In this document: positions 27,160-35,139 of the stretch, piece by piece
Numbering within the stretch: position 1 is the first letter of the stretch
Layout: the number at the start of each line of letters is the position of its first letter
From: Cellulophaga sp. BC115SP
Lineage (GTDB): Bacteria; Bacteroidota; Bacteroidia; Cytophagales; Spirosomataceae
Direction: 5' to 3'
Length of the DNA: 64,000 nt
NCBI RefSeq assembly: GCF_009905545.1
Contig: NZ_JAAALB010000005.1
Coordinates: 186,001-250,000, forward strand
Made by a program: the position numbers and the translations under genes
The notes under the pieces: model-generated
What the model saw: the letters and a program-made list of their open reading frames with translations, nothing else
Database searches by the model: none
What the model was told of the DNA's origin: nothing

Positions 27160-28454
27160 AAAAAAGTATTTTAAGCGCACTAGCTGTTATCTTTTCATAC
27201 ACCACATTTGCTCAAAGCAAATGTGGTGTTGTATTTCAGGACTCCCTGAATCAAACCATCAACCAAAGATGGTTACAGCAAAAAAGTAGTTTTGAGTATC
27301 AGGTTCAGCAGTATACCAGTGCACTGAAAGCCTCAAGAACTACGGCATATCAGACCATACGTATCCCTGTAGTGGTTCACGTGATTCATAATACAGCTAG
27401 CAAAATCATCGGTGGAACCAACAACATCAATATCAGTGATGAGCAAATTTTGTCTCAAATTCAAACCCTCAACGAAGACTACAGAAAGAAAGAAGGAACA
27501 ACAGGCTATAACACTAATCCAGTTGGTGCAGATATGCAAATTGAATTCTTTTTGGCAGACTCAACGGCCACAGGCGAAACAACCAAAGGAATTACAAGAC
27601 ATTATACTTCCAAAACTGGCTTTGATATTATCAAGGAGTTAAGCGCGATTACTGCTTTTTCAAAATGGAATCCATACAAATATCTGAATATCTATGTGGT
27701 AAAAAGTGGAATCACTTCCACACCAGTCACTATCGGATATTCTGGATTTCCTTTCGATGCCTATTTGCCTGGGCTTATTCCTAATTCTGACGAAACAGCA
27801 GAGCAAAAACTATTTGATGGTGTTGTAATAGACTACAGATATTTTGGTAAATGTTGTGGGACTATTAGCACAACCTATAACATGGGCAGAACAACCACCC
27901 ATGAAGTCGGTCACTGGTTAGGCTTATTACATCCTACAGGAGATGTTCGTTGTGGTACAGACTATTGTGATGATACCCCAACGATTGAGAGCCTAAACGC
28001 TGGCTTTACTTGCAACAAAATGACCTCTACTTGTGATGGTATTACAGTAACCAATCAGATTGAGAATTATATGGATTATTCTCCTGATGCTTGTATGAAT
28101 CTTTTTACGAATGATCAAAAGATACGGACCAGAGCAGCACTAGAATTAAGTTATCGCAGAAAATCTTTAGTGAATAATTCGACCATTGTTTCTGAAAGTA
28201 ACGCTTTACAAGTAAGCGTTGACCCGAATCCTGTCAAAAGTAGTGCAAATATCAAGATTCAATTTAGCGGAACGGAAAATATCACGATCCAACTCATTTC
28301 TGAAAACGGCAATACCTTAAACGAGTACAGCTATCAAAATGTGACCTCCAACTATTTCTTAATTAATACCTCCAGCTATGCAAATGGCATGTATTTTCTA
28401 AGAGTAAATACTTCTAAGGAAACCAAAGTTTTGAGAATGTTTATATTGAAATAA
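27156..28454 (+). CDS. Secreted M43 zinc metalloprotease with type IX sorting domain
   Basis: 432 aa. Signal peptide MKKSILSALAVIFSYTTFAQ, a pro-region, then the pappalysin-like (M43) catalytic domain with HEVGHWLGLLH at 249-259, the metzincin zinc site; the Met-turn follows in NYMDYSPDACMNLFT. Cysteines around GKCCG, CGTDYCDD and CNKMTSTC probably form disulfides. The last about 80 residues (VSVDPNPVKSSANIKI to KVLRMFILK) form a type A C-terminal sorting domain used by the type IX secretion system, so the enzyme is exported to the cell surface or medium. Confidence 0.92.
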   Translation: MKKSILSALAVIFSYTTFAQSKCGVVFQDSLNQTINQRWLQQKSSFEYQVQQYTSALKASRTTAYQTIRIPVVVHVIHNTASKIIGGTNNINISDEQILSQIQTLNEDYRKKEGTTGYNTNPVGADMQIEFFLADSTATGETTKGITRHYTSKTGFDIIKELSAITAFSKWNPYKYLNIYVVKSGITSTPVTIGYSGFPFDAYLPGLIPNSDETAEQKLFDGVVIDYRYFGKCCGTISTTYNMGRTTTHEVGHWLGLLHPTGDVRCGTDYCDDTPTIESLNAGFTCNKMTSTCDGITVTNQIENYMDYSPDACMNLFTNDQKIRTRAALELSYRRKSLVNNSTIVSESNALQVSVDPNPVKSSANIKIQFSGTENITIQLISENGNTLNEYSYQNVTSNYFLINTSSYANGMYFLRVNTSKETKVLRMFILK

Positions 28455-28456
28455 TA

Positions 28457-28495
28457 AAAGCCCTCTATGATAAAGCTTTCATAGAGGGCTTTTAT
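28457..28495 (+). terminator. M43 protease terminator
   Basis: AAAGCCCTCTATGA (28457-28470) and TCATAGAGGGCTTT (28479-28492) form a 14-bp stem just after the stop codon. Confidence 0.92.
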
Positions 28496-28571
28496 ACTTT
28501 TATTGAAAATTTTCTTAATTTAATTAAACAAAGTTTTTTTACATCATGTTATCTACACAAACGGAAAGAGT

Positions 28572-29204
28572 ATGGAAAAATCAGAAAAAATCAAACAGGC
28601 CTTTATTGAGTATTTTTTGGAAAATGGCGCACATCCAGCTTCAGTTTATGCTTTTACCAAAAAGCTTAAAATGAAAGAAGTAGAATTTTATGAATACTAC
28701 AATTCATTTGAGTTATTAGAAAGCAGCATTTGGTTGGACTTTTTCAAGGATACTGTTACACGAATCGAAAGCGATTCTATCTATGCAGGCTATTCTGTCA
28801 GAGAAAAACTATTGGCCTTCTACTACACTTGGATTGAGGTTTTGAAAGAAAATAGAAGTTATGCCTCTCAAACTTGGAGGTTAATTGACAAGCGTAAGTT
28901 AAAAACGCCTACTTTTTTAACAGATCTCAAAATCGCTTTTAAAGATTACACACGAGATTTGATTTTGGAAGGAAAAGAAAGTAAGGAGGTTCAACCTAGA
29001 AAATACTTGGATGAACGCTATCCAGATGCTTTGTGGCTTCAGCTATTGATGATTTTGGATTTTTGGGTTAAAGACCGCTCAAAGGGTTTTGAGCAAACCG
29101 ATGCCATGATCGAAAAAGCTGTTAATACTTCCTTTGACTTGATGGCTAGCTCTGCATTGGATTCGGTGTTAGACTTTGCCAAATTTTTGTATCAAAATCG
29201 TTAA
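28572..29204 (+). CDS. TetR-like regulator
   Basis: 210 aa. The N-terminal helices KIKQAFIEYFLENGAHPASVYAFTKKL and the following FYEYYNSFELLESSIWLDFF correspond to the TetR helix-turn-helix followed by the first core helix, but the recognition part is weak, so DNA binding is uncertain. The C-terminal half is an all-helical TetR ligand-domain type. It stands 33 bases before the ABC1 kinase gene on the same strand and probably shares its transcript; in related genomes such pairs are common, so it may control or assist the kinase. Confidence 0.72.
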   Translation: MEKSEKIKQAFIEYFLENGAHPASVYAFTKKLKMKEVEFYEYYNSFELLESSIWLDFFKDTVTRIESDSIYAGYSVREKLLAFYYTWIEVLKENRSYASQTWRLIDKRKLKTPTFLTDLKIAFKDYTRDLILEGKESKEVQPRKYLDERYPDALWLQLLMILDFWVKDRSKGFEQTDAMIEKAVNTSFDLMASSALDSVLDFAKFLYQNR

Positions 29205-29237
29205 TGCTAGTTCGCCCTTAGAATTAGTGCTTTATTT

Positions 29238-30572
29238 ATGAAAGAACAAAATTCGATACCTACCTCCAAAGTAGCCCGCGCAACACAATTTGTAAAAACG
29301 GGAGTAAAAATTGGGGGAAATTATCTCAAGCATAATGTCAAAAAAATCATTGACCCTGCTACCTCAAGAGAAGAGTTACACCAAGATAATGCTGAAGACA
29401 TTTATGAATCATTGAGCGAACTGAAAGGGTCTGCGCTTAAGGTAACGCAAATGTTGAGTATGGATAAAGGGATGTTACCAAGAGCCTATCGTGAGAAATT
29501 TGCCATGTCACAATACTCGGCACCTCCGCTGTCTGGACCATTGGTGGTAAAAACTTTTAAAAAACACTTCAAAAAGTCCCCAAGTGAGCTTTATGATAAC
29601 TTTGAATTAAGTGCATCCAATGCCGCCTCTATAGGTCAGGTTCATAAAGCCGAACTTCATGGAAAACAGTTAGCCGTTAAAATCCAGTATCCAGGGGTAT
29701 CCGAAAGTATTGGGGCAGACTTAAAAATGGTCAAACCCATTGCAGTGGCGATGTTTGGACTCAATGAAAAGGATGTAGATAGATACATGGGTGAGGTTCA
29801 TGACCGATTGCTTGAAGAAACTAATTATGTCTTAGAGTTACAACGCTCTGTAGAAATTTCAAAAGCGTGTGCACATATCCCGAATGTCTTTTTTCCAAAG
29901 TATTATCCAGAACTTTCATGTGATAAAATTTTGACGATGGATTGGCTTGAGGGCTTACACATGAAGGAGTTTTTGGCAACAAATCCTTCGCAAGAAATCA
30001 GGAATCAAATTGGACAAGCGTTATGGGATTTTTATGATTATCAAATTCATAACTTACGCCAAGTCCACGCAGATCCTCATCCAGGTAATTTCTTGATGCG
30101 TGGAGATGGCACCATGGGTATTATTGATTTTGGTTGTATTAAGGTAATTCCAGATTTGTTTTACGACAATTATTTTGCCCTAATCAATTTCGATACGTTG
30201 GAGGATGAGTCAAAGATGAATGAAATCTTCAAAACTTTAGAGTTTATAGTTTCCTCAGACTCTCCAGAAGAATCAGCATTCTTTTCTAAGTTATTTAAAG
30301 AAATGATTTACTTATTGGGTCGTCCTTTTGGAGAAGAGACATTCGATTTTGCAGATGATAGTTATTTCGAGCAGGTGTATTTGTATGCAGAAAAGCTTCA
30401 AAAACTGGACGAGTTACGAAATTCCAAAGTCGCCAGAGGTTCACAACACGGGCTGTATATCAACCGAACGTATTTTGGCTTATATTCTCTTTTGAATGAA
30501 CTACGAGCAGAAGTAAGCATTACGAAGCCTGATTGGCTCAAATCTCAAAAACTTAAAGGAGCATTTGTATAA
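29238..30572 (+). CDS. ABC1/UbiB (AarF) family atypical kinase
   Basis: 444 aa, no membrane helix. Family marks: the KxGQ-type motif appears as ALKVTQMLS (Thr instead of the usual Gly), the alanine-rich nucleotide loop as NAASIGQVHKAEL, the ion-pair region as AVKIQYPGV, and the catalytic and metal loops as HADPHPGNFLMRGDG and IIDFGCIK. UbiB-like proteins support lipid-quinone metabolism; here menaquinone (menD is in the window) would be the quinone, but a direct link is inference. Probably cotranscribed with the TetR-like gene. Confidence 0.85.
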   Translation: MKEQNSIPTSKVARATQFVKTGVKIGGNYLKHNVKKIIDPATSREELHQDNAEDIYESLSELKGSALKVTQMLSMDKGMLPRAYREKFAMSQYSAPPLSGPLVVKTFKKHFKKSPSELYDNFELSASNAASIGQVHKAELHGKQLAVKIQYPGVSESIGADLKMVKPIAVAMFGLNEKDVDRYMGEVHDRLLEETNYVLELQRSVEISKACAHIPNVFFPKYYPELSCDKILTMDWLEGLHMKEFLATNPSQEIRNQIGQALWDFYDYQIHNLRQVHADPHPGNFLMRGDGTMGIIDFGCIKVIPDLFYDNYFALINFDTLEDESKMNEIFKTLEFIVSSDSPEESAFFSKLFKEMIYLLGRPFGEETFDFADDSYFEQVYLYAEKLQKLDELRNSKVARGSQHGLYINRTYFGLYSLLNELRAEVSITKPDWLKSQKLKGAFV

Positions 30573-30608
30573 AAAAAAATAGCGTTGATTTCTCAACGCT
30601 ATTTTTTT
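30572..30608. terminator. Bidirectional terminator between ABC1 kinase and ssb
   Basis: ATAGCGTTGA and TCAACGCTAT (30579-30602) form a 10-bp stem flanked by an A-run and a T-run. Confidence 0.92.
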
Positions 30609-30616
30609 GTCCTTAA

Positions 30617-31012
30617 TTAGAACGGTAAATCTTCGTCTTCGCTAAATGAAGGCAAATCCACTGATGACGCTTGTGGCGTAGCAGGACGTTGCGCTGGCGC
30701 TTGGTAAGAATTTGATGCTGGAGCAGCCGCTGACGATTCTGATGCTAGATCGATGCGATAAGCTCTCAAGTCTGTGTACCAACGGTCGTTGTATTCTCTT
30801 GATTCTACACTGAAAGTCACTTTAAGTTTGTCTCCCAAAGCAAATTGTTTCAAATCAGCTGTACGGTCACCCCAAGCTGAGAAGCAAGCTTTCTTAGGAT
30901 ATTGCTCTTGTGTTTCAACCACAAATTCTTGTTTTACCCACTGACCATTTTTACCGCTTCCTGTCTGTTCAGGTTGTACTTTAATCAAAGTACCTTCTAA
31001 TTCTAATGCCAT
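30617..31012 (-). CDS. ssb: Single-stranded DNA-binding protein
   Basis: 131 aa from the ATG at 31012; an in-frame TTG directly before it is ignored. OB-fold with MALELEGTLIKVQPEQ, KQEFVVETQEQYPKKACFSA and LKVTFSVESREYNDRWYTDL, a Pro/Ala/Gln-rich linker and the acidic tip SEDEDLPF that recruits replication proteins. The OB fold is somewhat shorter than canonical SSB (about 105 residues), a variant seen in other Bacteroidetes; a second SSB elsewhere in the genome is possible. Confidence 0.88.
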   Translation of the reverse strand: MALELEGTLIKVQPEQTGSGKNGQWVKQEFVVETQEQYPKKACFSAWGDRTADLKQFALGDKLKVTFSVESREYNDRWYTDLRAYRIDLASESSAAAPASNSYQAPAQRPATPQASSVDLPSFSEDEDLPF

Positions 31013-31112
31013 CAAAAAAAAAGTTTAAAAATAATATGCTAATTTAATTTCTGATTTTCAAATACTTAAAAAAATCCTACATTTTTTATTTAAAAAAAGT
31101 GATTAGTACTAT

Positions 31113-31143
31113 TTTGCTTTGTCAATTTATCTCTCTACTTTTG
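31113..31143 (+). promoter_or_regulatory. Canonical promoter of tRNA-Leu
   Basis: TTTG (31113-31116), 19 bases, TACTTTTG (31136-31143). This is one of the best examples of the Bacteroidetes promoter in the window; RNA start near 31149, tRNA from 31160. Confidence 0.75.
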
Positions 31144-31159
31144 CATCATCAAAGTACAA

Positions 31160-31243
31160 GGCGATGTGGTGGAATTGGTAGACACGCTACTTTGAGGTGG
31201 TAGTGCGGGTAACCGTATGGGAGTTCGAGTCTCCCCATCGTCA
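31160..31243 (+). tRNA. tRNA-Leu (GAG)
   Basis: 84 bases with a long variable arm. Acceptor GGCGATG/CATCGTC, anticodon stem CTACT/GGTAG with loop TTGAGGT (anticodon GAG), variable stem near TGCGGGTAACCGTA, T-arm GGGAG TTCGAGT CTCCC, discriminator A. No CCA is encoded. Confidence 0.94.
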
Positions 31244-31246
31244 CAA

Positions 31247-31275
31247 GCGTCCTGAGAAATCAGGACGCTTTTTTT
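31247..31275 (+). terminator. tRNA-Leu terminator
   Basis: GCGTCCTGA (31247-31255) and TCAGGACGC (31260-31268) with seven T after. Confidence 0.93.
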
Positions 31276-31288
31276 ATGTCTAAAGTAC

Positions 31289-31313
31289 AAAAAAACCTCT
31301 CAAAATTGAGAGG
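31289..31313 (-). terminator. Terminator of the HTH gene
   Basis: CCTCTCAA/TTGAGAGG (31296-31313) followed on the minus strand by seven T; 20 bases past the stop at 31333. Confidence 0.88.
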
Positions 31314-31332
31314 CTAGACAACCACCATTCTA

Positions 31333-31563
31333 TCATTTTACTTTACTCTTTTTCACATCCGCTCTCTGATAATTTTCTTTTAGTCTTCTAAACTTTTCTT
31401 TTTGGTCCTCTATCTTCGTGTAGTAGTCGATATGCTGTTGTTTCCAACTAAAAATGGTAGAAATCGGAATACCTTTTTCACGTGAGATAGCATTCATACT
31501 TTTGCCTGAAATCATTTCGTTGAGTATTTCAAAAATCAACTCGCTTGAGTACTTCATTCTCAT
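31333..31563 (-). CDS. Orphan transposase-type helix-turn-helix protein
   Basis: 76 aa. KYSSELIFEILNEMISGKSM, then NAISREKGIPISTIFSWKQQH, is the helix-turn-helix of IS3/IS911 OrfA-type transposases (HTH_Tnp_1), ending in a Lys-rich coiled stretch (EKFRRLKENYQRADVKKSK). There is no OrfB, DDE domain or inverted repeats around it, so it is either a transposase remnant or a domesticated DNA-binding protein. A second ATG two codons in (31557) is an equally good start. It is next to a palindromic repeat element at 31658 and a small acidic protein that shares its C-terminal motif. Confidence 0.7.
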   Translation of the reverse strand: MRMKYSSELIFEILNEMISGKSMNAISREKGIPISTIFSWKQQHIDYYTKIEDQKEKFRRLKENYQRADVKKSKVK

Positions 31564-31657
31564 CTTAATTTAGTGGGTTATATTTGACAAACAAATATCT
31601 TTGGTTGCCTTATCATAACTCATAACCCAAAAGATTTTTATATGACGATTCAGACAG

Positions 31658-31814
31658 AATATAAGCTTCAGATGAAATAATTGCGTCTCTTGCTGAGTAA
31701 AAATCTAGCATGGTAGCATCAAAAAAGCGGTCGGAAAACATTTTCCGACCGCTTTTTTGATGAAAACTTGGAGGATAATCCCAATCTTAAAATTCGGGAT
31801 AACTCATGTTTGTT
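31658..31814 (-). mobile_element. Small palindromic repeat element, copy A
   Basis: Shares with copy B (35140-35319), in the same orientation, ATAAGCTT..AGA..AAT.ATTGCGTCT, TCTAGCAT.GTAGCATC followed by six A, and a right end with CCAATC.TAAAA.TTCGG and TCAT.TTTGTTAATT. It carries a 22-bp perfect hairpin that copy B lacks. No coding capacity. Resembles a miniature inverted-repeat element; the right end merges into the stop codon of the gene at 31813. Confidence 0.65.
31717..31762. terminator. 22-bp perfect bidirectional terminator in element A
   Basis: The arms 31717-31738 and 31741-31762 are perfectly complementary around CA. The core AAGCGGTCGGAAAA lies between an A-run and T-run, and the outer bases CATC/GATG pair too. 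Confidence 0.9.
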
Positions 31815-32052
31815 AATTTTTAAATTCACCTTCAGACATTGCTTTGTAATACATCGCTTTCAGGCGTTTAAATTTTGCCTTTGTTTGTTCCTCGTTGTCT
31901 TGTGGCTCCTCCGCAACTTGTTGTTTTAAGACATTCATATAAGAGGTTGAGCTACGAAGCTTTTCTGCCAATTCAGGAAAATTGTACTGTTCATACGCTG
32001 AGCTTGACTCATTTTCGTTTTCTTCGGGTTCGTAAAAGTTTTCTCTTGACAT
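31813..32052 (-). CDS. Small acidic hypothetical protein (79 aa)
   Basis: 79 aa. An acidic N-terminal half (ENFYEPEENENESSSAYEQY) is followed by helices (FPELAEKLRSSTSYMNVLKQ) and the tail EEQTKAKFKRLKAMYYKAM, close to EDQKEKFRRLKENYQRA in the HTH protein at 31333. The shared tail suggests a common origin or a shared partner. The stop codon lies at the edge of repeat element A. Family unknown. Confidence 0.6.
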   Translation of the reverse strand: MSRENFYEPEENENESSSAYEQYNFPELAEKLRSSTSYMNVLKQQVAEEPQDNEEQTKAKFKRLKAMYYKAMSEGEFKN

Positions 32053-32300
32053 TGGGTTTAGGCTTAACGATTATTGTCCTAGTTTTTAAAGGTATTCTAT
32101 AATTTGAAAATTTAGCTTTTTGTCTGTAATCACAACCACTTGATTTGATCATCAGTTAGGCAATATATTGCATAAATGAATCAACAACCATCATTCTCAT
32201 AGCATATTGTTGAAATATAGTATATTTTTAAAACATAAACAATGAGTAATATTCTTTTCTCTTTGTTTATATTTTAGTATTTATCGGGAACTTGGTTAAT

Positions 32301-32915
32301 TTATTTTTGATACAAAAGCGCCTTATCAACTTCTTTTATCACATGCTCAAAATGCGCTGCATTGTTGACATAATCTAAATCATTGACATCTATTACCAAT
32401 AGCTTTCCTTCGGTGTATCCATTGACAAACTCTTCATAATGGTCGTTTAAGTCTGCCAAGTATTGGTGAGATATATTTGCTTCGAAATCACGTCCACGTT
32501 TCTCGATTTGACGAACTAATTTAGGTAAATCAGCTTTCAAATAGATAGTCAAATCTGGCGCTTTTACGGTTTGCATCATCAAATCGAAGATACCACGGTA
32601 AGTACCGTAGTCATTTTCACTCATAATACCTGTTTTGTAAAGGTTCATGGCAAAAATAAAAGCATCTTCGTAAATAGTTCGATCTTGAATAATACGACGG
32701 TTAGAACGTTGTATTTGCATTACTTGTTCGTAACGACTTTTCAAAAAATACATTTGTAGATGAAAGGCCCAACGAGGCATATCCGAATAAAACTCGGCTA
32801 AATAAGGATTGCCTTCAACCGCTTCAAAAAGCACTTCCCAACCAAAATGCTCTGCCAATTTGCTGGCTAATGTAGTTTTTCCTGCGCCGATATTTCCTGT
32901 AACTGCTATGTGCAT
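32301..32915 (-). CDS. Deoxynucleoside kinase
   Basis: 204 aa. Phosphorylates deoxynucleosides in the salvage pathway. P-loop GNIGAGKTT at 7-15, FEAVEGNPYL substrate segment, DRTIYED near residue 73, and the lid region KRGRDFE. The length and motifs fit the bacterial dNK/dGK-dAK family; base preference (A/G or T/C) cannot be fixed. The 250-base gap upstream of the small acidic gene (32053-32300) shows nothing beyond an AT-rich palindrome GCAATATATTGC near 32161. Confidence 0.9.
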   Translation of the reverse strand: MHIAVTGNIGAGKTTLASKLAEHFGWEVLFEAVEGNPYLAEFYSDMPRWAFHLQMYFLKSRYEQVMQIQRSNRRIIQDRTIYEDAFIFAMNLYKTGIMSENDYGTYRGIFDLMMQTVKAPDLTIYLKADLPKLVRQIEKRGRDFEANISHQYLADLNDHYEEFVNGYTEGKLLVIDVNDLDYVNNAAHFEHVIKEVDKALLYQK

Positions 32916-33061
32916 AAAATGAAAATGATGATGAGATATGAATTCTTGTGCGAGATCTATTTCGCACTCGAGAAATAACGCTTTTCTTTTTTAAAACGGT
33001 GCAAAGGTCTATTTTTTTACCTCAAAATCCAAACTCAACTCATCAAGGAAGATTCAATCAT

Positions 33062-33093
33062 TTTGTGACATTGCTATAACTTAATTATCTTTG
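33062..33093 (+). promoter_or_regulatory. Canonical promoter of trhO
   Basis: TTTG (33062-33065), 20 bases, TATCTTTG (33086-33093); RNA start near 33099, about 26 bases before the ATG. Confidence 0.72.
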
Positions 33094-33124
33094 CAACTTA
33101 AATCATTTTTTTAATCTGTAACTC

Positions 33125-34126
33125 ATGTTGAAGATGAAGCCATACAGAGTGCTTTTATATTACAACTATACTCCTATTCCCAATCCTGAGGAATATAGAG
33201 AAATTCACCACTTATATTGTATCGAGAACAACCTCTTAGGTCGTATTATCGTAGCATCAGAAGGCTTAAACGGAACTGTATCTGGCTTAGCTGAAGATTG
33301 TGAGAAATACATGAATTGGTTGGAAAACGACCCTATTTTTGCAGGAAGTGACTTTGACTTCAAAGTTGAAGAGCATGACACACATGCTTTTGCCAAATTG
33401 CACGTTCGTGTCAAAGAAGAAATCGTTAATTCAGATTTACCAGTTAATCCGCGCGTTCGTACAGGTAAACACCTTGAACCAGCAGATTTTAAGGAATTAT
33501 TGAAAAATGATCCTGATGTCGTTTTGGTAGATATGCGCTCAAACTATGAACATTCGGTTGGAAAATTTAAAGGTGCTGTAACGTTTGATATGGAAACCTT
33601 GCGCGAACTGCCTGACCATGTTCATGAAATTGAACACTTAAAAGACAAGAAAATCATTACCTATTGCACAGGTGGTATCAAATGCGAAAAAGCTTCTGCT
33701 TATTTGATTGACCAAGGTTTTGAAAATGTATATCAACTACATGGAGGCATTATCAAATACGGCTTAGAAGAAGGTGGAGAGGATTTTGAAGGCAAATGTT
33801 ATGTATTTGATAATCGTGTGACAACTTCTGTAAATACGGTGAATCCAGAGGTTATTTCAAAATGTCATATTTGCGAAACGATTAGCGACCACATGGTCAA
33901 TTGTGCCAATCCTGAATGTAATGAGCACGTACCTATTTGTCCTAGTTGTTTAGAAAAAATGGAAGGAGCTTGTTCTGAAGAATGTAAAAATCACCCTCGC
34001 AAGCGCCCGTACAATCCTTCTGGCTATTATAGCAAACAGTCTGACAATTACTCGCCAGAATTTGGATTCAAAAGTCGCCAGAAAACAAATGTAGATTATT
34101 CTAGCTTTCAGCTTAGCGCAGAATAA
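33125..34126 (+). CDS. trhO: tRNA uridine(34) hydroxylase (rhodanese-domain TrhO)
   Basis: 333 aa. TrhO makes 5-hydroxyuridine at the wobble base of tRNA using O2. N-terminal acylphosphatase-like part (YNYTPIPNPEEYREIHHLYC, ASEGLNGTVSGL), then a rhodanese domain with catalytic Cys181 (IITYCTGGIKCEKA), and a Cys-rich zinc-binding tail (CHICE, CANPEC, CPSCLEKMEGAC). ATG at 33125 opens MLKMKPYRV; a second ATG three codons later is possible. Older databases call this YceA. Confidence 0.93.
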   Translation: MLKMKPYRVLLYYNYTPIPNPEEYREIHHLYCIENNLLGRIIVASEGLNGTVSGLAEDCEKYMNWLENDPIFAGSDFDFKVEEHDTHAFAKLHVRVKEEIVNSDLPVNPRVRTGKHLEPADFKELLKNDPDVVLVDMRSNYEHSVGKFKGAVTFDMETLRELPDHVHEIEHLKDKKIITYCTGGIKCEKASAYLIDQGFENVYQLHGGIIKYGLEEGGEDFEGKCYVFDNRVTTSVNTVNPEVISKCHICETISDHMVNCANPECNEHVPICPSCLEKMEGACSEECKNHPRKRPYNPSGYYSKQSDNYSPEFGFKSRQKTNVDYSSFQLSAE

Positions 34127-34150
34127 TTAAAATTTGATACAAAATACAAA

Positions 34151-34176
34151 CCTCTCATTTCGATGAGAGGTTTTTT
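34151..34176 (+). terminator. trhO terminator
   Basis: CCTCTCAT (34151-34158), TTCG tetraloop, ATGAGAGG (34163-34170), then six T. Confidence 0.93.
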
Positions 34177-34225
34177 ATTTTTAACTTAGGAAATACGTAA
34201 ATCAACAATCTTAAAAAAACAACCT

Positions 34226-35092
34226 ATGAAATCAATTTCTGAAACCGACTTAATTATAAATCCTGATGGAAGCATATATCATTTGAACTTACGCCCTGAA
34301 GATATTGCTAATACCATCATTACGGTAGGCGACCCTGACCGTGTGGAGGTAGTTTCTAAATATTTTGACAAAATAGAAAAAAAGGTATCGAAACGTGAGT
34401 TTGTGACGCACACAGGATATATCGGCAACACTCGACTATCTGTGATTTCTAGTGGTATTGGTACCGATAATGTCGAAATTTTGATGAATGAACTGGATGC
34501 CCTCGTGAATGTCGATTTATCTACTCGAACTGTTAAACAAGAGCATACTAGCCTCGATATCGTAAGGATAGGCACATCAGGAAGCCTACAAGAAAGTATT
34601 CCAGTGGATAGCTACGTTGTGTCAAAAAGAGGCATTGGGTTTGATGCTTTGGGGCATTTTTATCCAACTACAACTTCTTCCTTTTCCAAAGCGGTTCAAG
34701 CTCAAATGAACTTGGATTTTCTATCTTACACATCATTTGGCTCTCAAAAACTTTATGATCTACTTTTTGACAATAAGAATCCCTTGTATTTTGAAGGAAA
34801 TACCGTGACTTGTCCAGGGTTTTATGCACCGCAAGGAAGAGTCTTAAGGTATAGTCCTAAACAAGAACATTTACTTCAAAAATTTAATCAATTTTCCTTT
34901 CAAGGGAATGTGTTAACGAATTTGGAGATGGAAACGGCGGGGTATTATTTATTTGGAGAGTTATTGGGTCATGAAGTACTTTCGATGAGCGCTATCGTAG
35001 CGTCAAGAATGACGCATCAATTTTCAAAAAATCCAGAAAAACATACCGAAAGTTTGATTCAGCAAGTGCTTGAAAAAATTACAATGCTATAA
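34226..35092 (+). CDS. Nucleoside phosphorylase (uridine phosphorylase-like)
   Basis: 288 aa. Cleaves nucleosides with phosphate for salvage. Phosphate-binding TVGDPDRVEVV near residue 34, SSGIGTDNVEI, VRIGTSGSLQ and LEMETAGYYLFGELLG near the ribose site are family marks. The closest type is uridine phosphorylase, but purine substrates cannot be excluded. Single gene; its 3' flank runs into repeat element B. Confidence 0.87.
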   Translation: MKSISETDLIINPDGSIYHLNLRPEDIANTIITVGDPDRVEVVSKYFDKIEKKVSKREFVTHTGYIGNTRLSVISSGIGTDNVEILMNELDALVNVDLSTRTVKQEHTSLDIVRIGTSGSLQESIPVDSYVVSKRGIGFDALGHFYPTTTSSFSKAVQAQMNLDFLSYTSFGSQKLYDLLFDNKNPLYFEGNTVTCPGFYAPQGRVLRYSPKQEHLLQKFNQFSFQGNVLTNLEMETAGYYLFGELLGHEVLSMSAIVASRMTHQFSKNPEKHTESLIQQVLEKITML

Positions 35093-35139
35093 AATAAATT
35101 GAGTGAATACTATTTGAGTAAAGGAGTTTTAGCGTCAAA

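Noticed and set aside
31333-31563. Complete insertion sequence around the HTH gene
   Set aside because: No OrfB, no terminal inverted repeats and no target duplication were seen, so only the HTH part is reported.
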